64,000 bases of DNA. It comes from Leuctra nigra (Eukaryota > Arthropoda > Insecta > Plecoptera > Leuctridae). The stretch lies in assembly GCA_934045905.1 (NCBI GenBank), contig OW203763.1, positions 44,045,941 through 44,109,940 on the forward strand. The letters run 5' to 3'. Made by a program: the position numbers and the translations under genes. This document shows positions 52,906-63,191 of the stretch, in pieces (position 1 is the stretch's first letter; each line of letters begins with the position of its first letter). The notes under the pieces were generated by a model, which saw only the letters and a program-made list of their open reading frames with translations, was not told where the DNA came from and searched no databases.

Positions 52906-53274
52906 TACAACCACAACCTACCTTAAAATTTCTTGGAGGAAATATAACAGTAACGGAGACTTTTTATTTTATTATTTCATTAAAATACATAAAAATACTA
53001 ATTCCACCCCCTGACCCGACATTGTGTTGGAGACGGGCAACAGATATTTATTATTACAATACCTGAGTGAGTACTTGCAGTCTCTGCAAAAAGAAGAGTT
53101 GGCTCTCGGTCTGTTGTTGTTCGGTCCACGTCTGTGACGTCTGCGGTGATATCTGCGAGGACCGCTGCTTCTCGTCCGCCCAGATGTCCGTGAGGCCAGG
53201 ATTCATCCCGCGGCTCATGTTCCCATTGTGGAGGATGTCGTATGTCCACTTTGCTCGTGCTCATGCGAGCGTCC
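52906..53274 (+). pseudogene. exon-like stretch before SINE copy 15
   Basis: Plus-strand peptide LSEYLQSLQKEELALGLLLF and the opposite-strand frame VDIRHPPQWEHEPRDESWPH are both open at 53060-53250. GC-rich relative to the flanks. The true strand and family are undecided. Confidence 0.3.
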
Positions 53275-53530
53275 GCGGTCCCCTCAGGCCGGCCTCCCCC
53301 TCGAGGTGGATATCCCCCCTATTCGGGTCCCACCGGTCCGAACCCTGCCGCCCCCGCTCCGTGCCCATTCTGGCATGGCGTTACCACCAGTGCCGGACTC
53401 CCCCGGGCTGAGCCCCTGTGGTCGACCCTTCCCGAAGACCTCCTTTAATGATCAACAAAATTAAAATTACATTTTATTGTGCGCAAATTTACCTAGTTGG
53501 CGACGCGCCTTTAAACAATATTAATCTACA
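53275..53530 (+). repeat. SINE-like element, copy 15 (3' two thirds)
   Basis: From GCGGTCCCCTCAGGCCGGCC to CGACGCGCCTTTAAACAATA and TTAATCTACATTTAATC. Its downstream flank (AAATGTGACTAT.. AAATACTTTAATAAACATGA) recurs after copies 16 and 17, so the surrounding DNA, not just the SINE, was duplicated. Confidence 0.85.
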
Positions 53531-53624
53531 TTTAATCAAAAAAAAAAAAAAAATCAAATGTGACTATCAAACTATTATTAAGGAATTTAAAATACTTTAA
53601 CGCCCGAGCTGTAGTGAATCCGCT

Positions 53625-53659
<35 letters not shown>
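53625..53659 (+). repeat. (TA)n microsatellite
   Basis: About 17 uninterrupted TA units. Confidence 0.9.
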
Positions 53660-53664
<5 letters not shown>

Positions 53665-53689
53665 CTTTAATAAACATGAGCCATTGTAC

Positions 53690-55259
53690 TGGATCGAGCT
53701 TTGGGGGCTTAATTTAGGGGAAGGGGTAAATTTTTGAGTTGTAAATTTTGGGGAGGATGGTCTAAAGAGTGGCCGGAAAGGGGTATTTTGTCAGGGACAC
53801 CACTAACCAATGGGGTAAGGGGAAATCCCACGGGTGGTTAGAAGTCCCGAGGGAAGGCCGAAAATAGGGGAGGGAAATTTGTTTGTGGGCTAATGGGCCG
53901 AGAGAATTAATATCACTGTATGCTTCTGAGTATAGCTCGATTATAATTATCTTTCTGTGATCAATACTGAAAGGGAGAGGAAAATTGGGGAAATCTTGGG
54001 AAAAGTCTTGAGTTAAATAGTCTCGTTTCCAGTGGAACACATTATCTGAGATTTTTATTGTTCGTTGATCACACGTACATTAGATTATATCACACTTTAA
54101 AGAAAGATTCCGTCTCAAGTCAAATTCAAATTTAGGTTTCCATCAAATATTCTGGTTTCAAATCATATGGTCTGGCTTGTTCCAGAGAGAAAAGTTGTAG
54201 CAAACGCTTGCCAGACAACTGGTCCTTAGCACAGGGCTTACCTGGCTTTTATAGGCGATTTAAGCCATACATCATCTTGTCATTAAGTTAGTTTCTATCA
54301 ATGACACTAGGCAACAGCACCTCTCGATAGAGTCAAGTTTCAAGGTAAACTGCAAGTCGAACTAGAAGGCATCTACTAGTTCGACCTTGCAGCCAGAAGC
54401 TACTGAGTTCTAAATTGAATTTACTGAAGTTAAATGTTTTCTAAATGAAGTTACAATTTCCTAGTCCAGCCAACAATTGCTGGGACCCCTAGTGAACTCT
54501 CCAATGACTAAAACAATGCCTTGTTTGGCTACTTAAATGGCTAAGGTGTAATGACAATCAACTGCTCTTTGTTGTGATCTTTTATATTGTAAGTTTAAAT
54601 TATTCAAATGAGCCAAGCATGGTTTTACTAGAAACCTTTCACAACAAAGAGGCCCTTGATTATCTGCAACAATGATTGAAACAATAAATTTAAATAATTC
54701 CTCAGTTAAGACCTTCTCTCTATTGAAGTGATTTGTTCTTACAACCAGCTGACATGTTTGTCCACAGAATAAAGTTTCTTAAAATGTCTGCAATAATGTC
54801 TCCCAACAATGACCTCTTTAAACTTTAAATAAACTATATAAATTGTCCAACTTAAATGTAATTTCTATGACAGTAATTATCCGAAACAATATTATTTAAT
54901 GATAATCTCTCCTGCATCATCTTACAACATCTTAAACAGTATACTTGCCAACAATGTATGTAAATCTCCCTCCATTGAACTGACAACAATGTTATTAATG
55001 AGGTTTTATGAAACTGTTCTGGTTACATGTACAAATGACTCTTGAGTTGCAAAGTGGTACACCAAGTCTGAATCCAATGTAATGATTCTAATAAATGAGT
55101 TTTAACATAACTGTTTGTTCATGAATTCAATCGACAGCTCTTCATATTCCAAACATAGATAATGTGAGATAGTGATGTAAATGTAATATTAGTCGTTTGT
55201 CTGAGCCATGAATTGCATAGGTAATAGGCTAAATAATATGGAGAAAACCTGCTCCATTA
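53690..55259. other. long stretch without recognised gene
   Basis: G-rich at 53700-53900 (GGGGAAGGGG-type), then AT-rich. The minus-strand frame at 53762-54040 has no recognised motif. Confidence 0.4.
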
Positions 55260-55764
55260 CAACATCAGGCAACTTTGAGCAGAAAAAAGATGTCCAAAGA
55301 GTGCAATTCGTTTTAGAAGACCGTGAATAACATTGAGTTGAGATGCTTGTCCCCGTGACAGGGAAAGTTATCACTTACTATGTGATCGCACTCCATGACA
55401 CAACTTCATCTATTTTATTCACGAGCACCTCGCACACGTTACACACCACTGGCGCCATCTTGGCTGTGTGACTTACGGCGATAATACCAATGTAGATTGG
55501 TTTTTCTTCTCATTTCCACTGTTGGCTCTCCAAATGACTTAAATCCGAAACCAGACATTGAAACAAACAACTCTGTCATATTTTTTCCGTGAGTTAACTT
55601 CGATGAACGAACTTTCATACATGAAACTTCGTAAACTCTTCGCATAACACATTTGTTGAATATCTCCGTTTGGATCGAAGAAGCGGACCTATTAAGCGAA
55701 CACTGTCTTTGCATGTTACCTGCGTTATGCTGACGATGGGAATTCCAAGTCCAATGCTGCACAG

Positions 55765-55813
55765 CATCTTGGTGGTGGTGGTGGTGATGGATGGTGGTGA
55801 TGGTGGTGGTGGT
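55765..55813 (+). repeat. GGT/GAT trinucleotide-rich microsatellite
   Basis: GGTGGTGGTGGTGGTGATGG and GGTGGTGATGGTGGTGGTGG. The other duplicate (56584-56600) has only a few units, so the array expanded or contracted after duplication. Confidence 0.85.
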
Positions 55814-55995
55814 CCGTGCCCATTCTGGCATGGCGTTACCACCAGTGCCGGACTCCACCGGGCTGAGCCCCTGTGGTCGACCCCTCCCGAAGACCTTCAT
55901 TAATGATCAACAAAATTAAAATTATATTTTATTGTGCGCAAATTTACCTAGTTGGCGACGCGCCTTTAAACAATATTAATCTACATTTAATCCAA
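55814..55995 (+). repeat. SINE-like element, copy 16 (3' part)
   Basis: From CCGTGCCCATTCTGGCATGG to GGCGACGCGCCTTTAAACAA and TATTAATCTACATTTAATC. Part of the duplicated unit. Confidence 0.85.
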
Positions 55996-56065
55996 AAAAT
56001 AATATATTCAAATGTGACTATTTAACTATTATTAAGGAATAAAAAATACTTTAATAAACATGAGA

Positions 56066-56830
56066 CATCAGGTAACATTGAGCAGAAAAAAGATGTCCAA
56101 AGAGTGCAATGTCGTTTTAGAAGGCAGTGAATAACATTGAGTTGAGAAGCTTGTCCCCGTTACAGGGAAAGTTATTACTTATGTGATCGCACTCCAGGAC
56201 ACAACTTCATCTATTTTATTCACGAGCACCTCGCACACGTTACACACCACTGGCGCCATCTTGGCTGTGTGACTTACGGCGATAATACCAATGTTGATTG
56301 GTTTTTCTTCTCAAATGGAATGTTCTTTTCCACTGTTGGCTCTCCAAATGACTTAAATCCGAAACCAGACGTGAAACAAACAAAACTGTCATACTCTTTT
56401 CCGTGAGTTAACTTCGATGAACGAACTTTCATACATGAAACTTCGTAAACTCTTCGCATAACACATTTGTTTAATATCTCCGTTTGGATCGAAGAAGCGG
56501 ACCTATTAAGCGAACACTGTCTTTGCATGTTACCTGCGTTATGCTGACGATGGGAATTCCAAGTCCAATGCTGCACAGCATCTTGGTGGTAGTGGTGGTC
56601 CGTGCCCATTCTGGCATGGCGTTACCACCAGTGCCGGACTCCACCGGGCTGAGCCCCTGTAGTCGACCCCTCCCGAAGACCTTAATTAATGATCAAAAAA
56701 AATTAAAATTACATTTTATTGTGCGCAAATTTACCTAGTTGGCGACGTGCCTTTAAAATCCTAAAAAACTATATTCAAATGCAACTATTAAATACTCGCA
56801 AACTACAGTATTTTATTATAATATAATTTT
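56066..56830 (+). repeat. ~803-bp direct duplication, unit 2
   Basis: Second unit, same order of parts. Minus-strand coding-like stretch has different small indels from unit 1 (MRRVYEVSCMKVRSSKLTHG then a frame change), so both copies are decaying independently. Confidence 0.8.
56600..56765 (+). repeat. SINE-like element, copy 17 (3' part)
   Basis: As copy 16 but ends GGCGACGTGCCTTTAAAATC; the tail is lost. Confidence 0.8.
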
Positions 56831-57014
56831 GCTCCATATTCATCGAGCTTCTTCAGGTTATGACATAAAAACAAAGTTAAAAACAATAAATCAACTGTTT
56901 CAGGTGACAAAGAAATGTTAATCTATCAGATAGTTTTATATATGTTTCATCTTATTCACGTTTCTTTCCGTATCAAGAGCTTACACATAATTCTCCAGGG
57001 CTGGTTTGAAACCT

Positions 57015-57290
57015 CGACTTTGCATCATGGCAAACATTATGTTAACTAGGTTATGAGATACACTAAAAGTGTTGAGCATGTCTCCTTATTACTTTCGTTA
57101 CTCTGATTCATTTTCTTACAAATAATTTAACAAAATAATTAGAAAACACAGTCATGAGTTGGAAATCTACCGAAGAAAACATCCCATCGCGCGTGCAGCA
57201 CTGCATACTGAGAGGGAAAACCGAAAAAGAAAGAATGTATTTGTGTTTTCCAAGAAAGCCCATTTTAAAACATCCGCTTAGTTAATGAAA
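57015..57290 (+). repeat. decayed copy of the 44.15-44.39 kb coding-like repeat
   Basis: Contains CCTCGACTTTGCATCATGGC and GGAAATCTACCGAAGAAAAC but is split by ~80 bp of extra sequence and has stops. See 44150-44390. Confidence 0.5.
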
Positions 57291-57454
57291 AAATATATGC
57301 ATTAAATCATTAATAGAAATGGAAAATGAAACTTCTGAAGGTCGTTGGCTTGAGAAGGTAACATATTGTAAACTTAGACATTTAATACCTGCATTTACAA
57401 TACTGTCTAATTATATATCTAACTGCTACTTTATTAATATTACAATCTAAACTA

Positions 57455-57548
57455 CATCGCGGGCGTCTATGGGCTTTTGCTATGGTGAGACGTAGCCGTC
57501 TATCTCCATTGCCTCATGACACATGAAGTTCGTCAAGCTTACCTTCAT
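57455..57548 (-). pseudogene. SMC6: SMC6 exon fragment, copy 2
   Basis: Nearly identical to 49908-50008: the minus strand again encodes SLTNFMCHEAMEID. In this copy ATGAAG is followed by GTAAGC, a donor-like change, and the later SPWQKP has a stop for W. It lies directly at the 5' end of the truncated LINE. Confidence 0.5.
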
Positions 57549-58859
57549 GATCACGCAGGCCTTCGAATGATGTCAAATAAAACTCCAGTCGTGCGCTGCC
57601 ACACTCCATCATCTGCTGTGTGGAACAAGCTCAGCAAGACAACAGGTAAATTCTCTAACGCTGGTATATCGGGTCTCATGTCAGGTGGGAGCCTTCTTAC
57701 CTCTCATGAAGATATCGCCAACGCCCTGGCTACTCACTTCGCTGAGGTGTCTAGCTCCAGGCACTACTCTCCGACAATCCTCCAAATAAAGACCAGGGAA
57801 GAAGCAAAGGTATTATCTTTCACATGCCCCAATACTGAAGAGTATAACACACCCTTCAGTTATTGGGAGCTAGAATCAGCCATCCAGGAGTCGCGTGATA
57901 GCGCCCCTGGACCTGACCAGATCCATAATAGGATGCTGAGGAATCTCTCTCCTGAAGCGATGACTCACATCCTGAATGTGCTCAACAATATCTGGACCTC
58001 CGAAACTTTCCCCGACTCATGGCGCGAGGCTAATCTCATTGCTATCTTAAAACCAGGCAAAGATCGCCTGCAGCCTTCCAGCTATCGCCCTATATCCTTG
58101 ACCTGCTCGCTATGCAAAATACTGGAACGCATGGCCAACCGTCGATTAGTATGGGTCCTAGAGAGGCAGAACTTAATAACTCCTAACCAATGTGGCTTCC
58201 GCAAAAACAGGTCAACACTCGACCACATAGTAAAACTTGAGGCAGCCATTCAAAACGCCTTCCTATCAAGACAACAGCTTTTCGCAGTTTTCTTTGACAT
58301 AGAGAAGGCATACGACACTACATGGAGGCACGGTATAATAAAAACACTGCACGAGTGGGGATTCAGAGGCCACCTGCCCTCTTTTATTGTAAACTTCCTC
58401 AGTAATAGGATGTTCCGGGTTCGAGTGGCAGGTACCACCTCGTCCCTACAAGTCCTGGAAAACGGAGTCCCACAAGGTTCCGTCCTAAGCTGCACACTGT
58501 TCCTAATTGCTATAAACGGAATTACCTCATGCATAAACAGGCCGGTGCAGCACTCACTGTTTGTCGATGACTTGGCAATCTTCGTCAAGTCAGCCAAACT
58601 AAGCTCCGCTGAACGGCAAATCCAGTTGACCGTCAACCGTCTCATGCGCTGGGCCGATGACAACGGTTTCCGGTTTTCAGCCAGCAAAACGAACTGTATA
58701 AATTTTCATCGCCTGAGAGGCCTGCATCCCGAGCCCAACCTGACGATGTCTGGAACAGTAATCCCCTGTGTTGATACTGTCAGGGTCTTATGCCTCAGCT
58801 TCGACAGTAAGCTGACTTGGAAACCCCATCTTCAACAACTAAAGGTCAAATGCATGAAA
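57546..58859 (+). pseudogene. RNase H-bearing LINE, reverse transcriptase part
   Basis: Truncated at the 5' side: no endonuclease. From about SSAVWNKLSKTTGKF the RT is complete in one frame. Landmarks are APGPDQIHNRML, YRPISLTCSLCKILERM, NQCGFRKNRSTLDHIVKLEA, FFDIEKAYDTTWR (catalytic Asp), GVPQGSVLSCTLFLIAING, LFVDDLAIF (active-site DD with FV instead of YA) and RFSASKTNCINF. About 440 codons without a stop. It is cut at CMK by the Helitron-like insertion. Clade: R1/LOA/I/Jockey group by RT plus RNase H; the exact clade is not set. Confidence 0.9.
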
Positions 58860-59889
58860 AATACTAGGAAAACGCTCTGTGTAACGCGTTAATAAGCGAG
58901 CACGGATACGTGCAAAACCTCGAACCATAATTCCTTAAAAGCCGGCAATAATATACCTAAAACAACTGAAATCTAGGAGCACGATCCACTAAATTATATA
59001 AAAAATAGCTGAATTTGCTTCTCATTGCAAGTTATTGCAACAGTTATTGCAAGTCATTGCAACATGATACACAATCATGTGTATTTATTTCAGTATTTAG
59101 GTACGTAGGTATTATGGAATTATTATAAATAAAAAATACAGAGATTCAAACCACAAAATAGGCCATTATCTAAGTGCTAATATGAGCAAACATAATTTAA
59201 GAAACATTATCCAAACAGTTACTTGCCGTTCCGTATAAAAGAGCTTATTTCTTCTAGCACATTGCTTACCTAACACAAACCTAACACATTGTATCTGATA
59301 CAAATGAAATAAATATTTCATAAACATAATTTCAATTATCAACCAACGAATCTATTTCTACAATCAAGCAGACATTTCATCGGTCTACAAATAATTTGCT
59401 CAGCCTTTGAAAAGATTGGAAGTAAGACTGCATGTTAAAACTCTCATAAACAATAAATACCTATACCAATTAACTACATCTTCAAAAATAATAGAATAAA
59501 CCCTAAGTATAATCTCGCATGTATTGCTTTAACTATTATCTAACCGCAAATAAATAATTGTTACGTATTCAAACAATAATAGATAGACAGCTGCTTGCTT
59601 CCGAGTTGTTTTGAATGGAGCGCATCGGGCGGCCGCAACGGACTCCTCGAACCTACAATGCTATTTATATGGGAAAACGTGATTTTTTTTATTTGTGAAC
59701 GGATCTTTCTCAAAAACTATACAGGTCTAAGTTAGTATGAGATGAAGGTGTGTGCAAAATTTCAGATCGATACGTTGACCGGTGCGGCCTGGGTTGAACC
59801 AGCAAAAAAAACAAAAAAAAACAAAAACAAACAAACACACACACAGAGAAAGTGCCGCAAGAGTCAAGTGGAGACGCTCGCTCCGCTCG
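58860..59889 (-). mobile_element. Helitron-like element, copy 2, inserted in the LINE
   Basis: Read on the minus strand it begins TAATTAAGCGAGCGGAGCGA, contains TTTCTCTGTGTGTGTGTTTG and GGCCGCACCGGTCAACGTAT, and ends GTGCTCGCTTATTAACGCGT with TTTTCCTAGT. Both ends match the element at 40592-41027. It interrupts the LINE between codons for KVKCMK and NILRVLSG, with no obvious target duplication. No helicase or replication protein is encoded; the interior is AT-rich. Confidence 0.6.
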
Positions 59890-61284
59890 CTTAATTAACA
59901 TTCTGAGAGTGCTCAGCGGCACATCGTGGGGCGCCGACCGAACCGTGATGCTCAGGTTGTACAGAGCACTGATTCGGTCACGCCTTGACTACGGTTGCGT
60001 CGTCTACTCCTCCGCAAGACCAACTATTCTTAAGTCGATAGATCCTGTTCACTACGCTGGTATCAGGCTGGCAATCGGAGCATTTCGTTCAAGCCCGGTG
60101 ACCAGCCTGTACTGCGAGTCCGGAGAGCCACCATTGGATATCAGGCGAAAATATCTCCTCTGCTGCTACGTGTCGAAGCTTAAAGCTTTGACAACTAATC
60201 CAACAAACAGCACTATCTTCCGCCCTGCATATGAATTAACATACTTCAACAGGCCAACGGTCACGAGACCTGTTGGCATAAGGTGGAGCGAGTTACTCCA
60301 AGAAGCTGACTTCACTCTGCCTACTATTCAGCAGATTGGATTCAGCGGAGTAGCTCCTTGGACTGTGCCCAGACCTAAAAGCTTTTTGCATCTGACACAG
60401 TTCCCCAAGACAACGACTCCACCTGCGATGTACCAGCAAATGTTTTTATCCTCACTTGACTCATACCCTGACTATGCGAAAGTGTACACGGACGGCTCTA
60501 AGCCCGACGATGCTGTTGGATGTGCGTACGTACTTGATGGTACGCGAGTGTGTTTAAAGCTTAACTCACTTTGCAGTGTGTTTACGTCAGAGATGTATGC
60601 CATCCTTCGAGCCCTTAATTTTATGAAACATGACGACCGGTCTAGGTTCCTCCTTTGCTCAGACTCTCTTAGCTCTATACAAGCACTTTAAACACAGTAC
60701 CCCAAGGACCACCTTGTACAGCTAATACATGGTGCTCTCCTTGACCTACATCTTCAGGGTACAGACGTCATGTTCTGCTGGGTCCCAGGTCACACAGGGA
60801 TACCAGGGAACGATCAAGCAGACAAAGCTGCCAAAGAAGCAGCCCTAAAGAACCGCATAGACTACAGAAATGTCCCAGCATCTGACTTGAAACTTCTATT
60901 CAAGATGGATTCCGTGAAGATGTGGCAGTCTTCATGGGACAACCTTCTCGAGAACAAACTCAAGGCGATTAAACCCCGCGTCGGACCATGGCAATCGTCA
61001 GCACGTCGATCTCGGAGGGAGGAGGTCGTCGTCGCTCGACTCTGGATTGGCCACACACGATTGACCCACGGGTTTTTAATGAATAGAGAGGAAAGCCACA
61101 ATGTCACATCTGTGATGTTCCTCTAGCAGTCCAACACATGTTGATGGACTGTGAAGAATATCGCCAAGCACGCCAGCGCCATCGTCTCTCGAGTAATCTC
61201 AGCGAGGTGCTCGGAGACGATGAGAAATCCATAGATAAGCTTATCAACTTCCTGAAAGATACTTGGCTCTTAGACGATATCTAG
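59890..61284 (+). pseudogene. RNase H-bearing LINE, C-terminal part: thumb, RNase H, zinc knuckle
   Basis: Continues NILRVLSGTSWGADRTVMLR and ALIRSRLDYGCVVYSSARPT. RNase H follows with VYTDGSK, SEMYAI and CSDSLSS (three acidic catalytic residues), one in-frame TAA at 60689, then WVPGHTGIPGNDQADKAAKE. After a one-base shift near 61100 comes CHICDVPLAVQHMLMDC, a CCHC-type knuckle, and the end LINFLKDTWLLDDI. One nonsense mutation, one frameshift and one insertion disable it, but overall decay is slight, so the copy is young. Confidence 0.9.
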
Positions 61285-61628
61285 TCACGCACAGCACCAC
61301 GCTTTAAGAAGTTTTTATCATAGACAAGTAGTTAGCTATAGTTTTAGACGAGCCAGGGCCAGTATTTATAAAAACGGCACCTGGCTCAATATGACCTCAG
61401 TTTCCACTGTAATACCAGCTCATATTTTATCTAGACTGACTACTTTATTTTACATTATTGACTCGCACTAGCGTAGAACCTACCTGTTTTTAACCAACAG
61501 GACAATCTTATACAACACGACTTCGCTTAGCGATTTATATATGCATTTTATTACAACACCTCGTTGTATGACTTGGCTGGCGCTGATAACCTCGCTGTTG
61601 AGCGCCATAAACCATAATATCTATCTAT
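61285..61628 (+). other. 3' UTR and tail of the RNase H LINE
   Basis: Ends GATAACCTCGCTGTTGAGCG, CCATAAACCATAATATC and a TATC-repeat tail. The last ~50 bp align with the SINE tail (ATAACCTCGTCGTTGACGCG and CCGTTAAACCATAATAATC). 61459-61628 also matches 39163-39345. Confidence 0.85.
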
Positions 61629-61849
61629 CCAATCGTGCGTGAATTTCTCTGTTTATTTATGACATACATGGAAGCAAACATCATGGACAATCAACACATA
61701 CATTTGAATAACGTTAGTAACACAAAGAAGAGGGAAGACAACCATGTTAGAGAACCAACACTGGAGGGTGTCAGAACATAGAAATAAATACGTAAAACTA
61801 TATGGGTAGAGGTGAAAACACGAAAATGAATGAAATAATACAAACGTGA

Positions 61850-62110
61850 CAATAGTAGAGTCCATTTTGAAGAATGTGTGCAGGAGATGGTGAGGTGACG
61901 TGTTTTAACACAAGTAATCGGTTAAGTTGACTCCCAGGTACTTTGCAGATCTGACTGGATAGATGCGGTTTCACCACAGTTCGTTGTAATGACTGAGGGG
62001 CTTTGTGAGAGGCGTTGGGTATTGTTCTTATTGGCATTGGGAAGGACTTGCCACCGCGCCGTCCAGGACAGGAGTGCTGAGATGTTTACTTGTAGGCCGT
62101 GAAATGCCTC
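61850..62110 (-). pseudogene. weak LINE RT fragment
   Basis: Minus-strand segments in different frames, LQVNISALLSWTARWQVLPN and SAKYLGVNLTDYLC, follow the order L..W...W.....N..K then K(Y/F)LGV of LINE RT C-terminal regions. Strongly decayed. Confidence 0.35.
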
Positions 62111-62274
62111 TCTCGCCTTTCATCTCATGGGGGCTGAGAATCATCATGCAGAAAACATTACCATGAATAGAACTTTGTTACTTTGTTGTAGAACCAATGA
62201 GTGACAACATGTCAGCGTCGAAACTAGAAATTAAGAGATGGTTAATTTCCTGGCGACCTACATAACGTCTAACG

Positions 62275-62390
62275 CCTGCTATAATGTCTTGAACTTTTCT
62301 CTTTGGGGTCTTCTATGTTCCCAATTACGGTAACATCCCTCTGCTCATCTGCATATTGTTCATATAGAAACACTAGTGTCTATAATAGGC
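62275..62390 (-). pseudogene. diverged copy of the exon at 9654-9821
   Basis: The minus strand reads LVFLYEQYADEQRDVTVIGN followed by IEDPKEK, matching LVFLNEHFEHVKHEGGVIGN and IEEPKERVRDIMG of the 9.7-kb exon. A frameshift follows PKEK and the start is missing. So the 9.7-kb exon belongs to a repeated or transposon-borne family. Confidence 0.6.
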
Positions 62391-62530
62391 CAATCATTAT
62401 TCAATAAAATATTCATTAATAAATTGTATCTAACCAGAAAGTAACGAGCACACCGTTATCAGCTGTCAGTCGATTACGTCATTATCAAGTCATTTGCCAT
62501 TTGGTTGGTGAAAAACATAAGTTATCAATC

Positions 62531-62965
62531 TCTTCGACGGTTGCCACCTTAGCGCGGTGGTGGGGTTTGTGTTGGCCAATGATCCACTGCAGCTAAGCCG
62601 GCGAGCATATACTCTTGTATAAGGGCCGGACATGTCAGTGGTGAGGCCCAGACAAATAGCAGCCAGGGTCGACCTTCCCATGCCCTCCCTTGAATTTGCA
62701 GTCCCCTCGGGCCGGCCTCCCACCTCGAGACGGACGTCCTCCTGAATCGGGTCCCGCCGGCCCGAACCCTCACGCCCCCCGTTCCGTCCTCATTCTGGCC
62801 TGGCCTTTCCACCAGTGCTGGACTCCCCCGAATCGGGCCCGTTAGGCCGATCCCTCCCCATGTCCTTCAACTAGGATCAACAAAGTTAAATATAAAAATA
62901 ATGTGCGCAATATAACCTTGTCGTTGACGCGCCGTTAAACTAAACTTATCTATCTATTTATATAT
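62531..62965 (+). repeat. SINE-like element, copy 18 (full length)
   Basis: Complete copy from TTCGACGGTTGCCACCTTAG to CGCCGTTAAACTAAACTTAT with a tail of CTATCTATTTATATATC. Its tail has TATC units like the RNase H LINE instead of the TAATC of other copies. Confidence 0.9.
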
Positions 62966-62967
62966 CC

Positions 62968-63125
62968 TTTCTTATGCACGGGAATAAACTTGGCTACTTT
63001 TAAAGTGTCTGGAAATACCCCCTCCGACGGAGAAGCGTTGACAATATGAGTAAACACAGGTAGAATCGCCAACTTTATATCTCCCTTGCACATTTCATCA
63101 TCCAGTCCCGCCGAGCGTATGGAAT
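62968..63125 (-). pseudogene. LINE RT N-terminal fragment
   Basis: The minus strand reads SAGLDDEMCKGDIKLAILPV, FTHIVNASPSEGVFPDTLKV and AKFIPVHKKG, the start of a CR1/Jockey-type RT (SxGLD.. , FPD.LK.A, IP..KKG). It is cut at its 3' side by SINE copy 18. It lies downstream of a C-terminal fragment on the same strand, so the two are not in natural order. Confidence 0.75.
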
Positions 63126-63191
63126 TCACTTTTTCTTATCAGCAAAAATCATATTTTATTTTCTATTACAGCAGTCACAAAGTGTGAGATT

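Larger units (their letters stand above)
55260..56065 (+). repeat. ~803-bp direct duplication, unit 1
   Basis: Runs from CATCAGGCAACTTTGAGCAG to just before the second CATCAGGTAACATTGAGCAG. It contains the 47.3-kb repeat type, a coding-like minus-strand stretch (CSLNRSASSIQTEI, VMRRVYEVSCMKVRSSKLTH, GFGFKSFGEPTVE), a GGT-rich microsatellite and SINE copy 16. Confidence 0.8.

Noticed and set aside
53625..53659. TA repeat as a possible promoter or origin element
   Set aside because: Ordinary dinucleotide microsatellite with no associated gene.
55764..55800. A run of His codons (HHHHHH) in a minus-strand frame
   Set aside because: It is the reverse reading of the GGT/GAT microsatellite, not a metal-binding or tagged protein.
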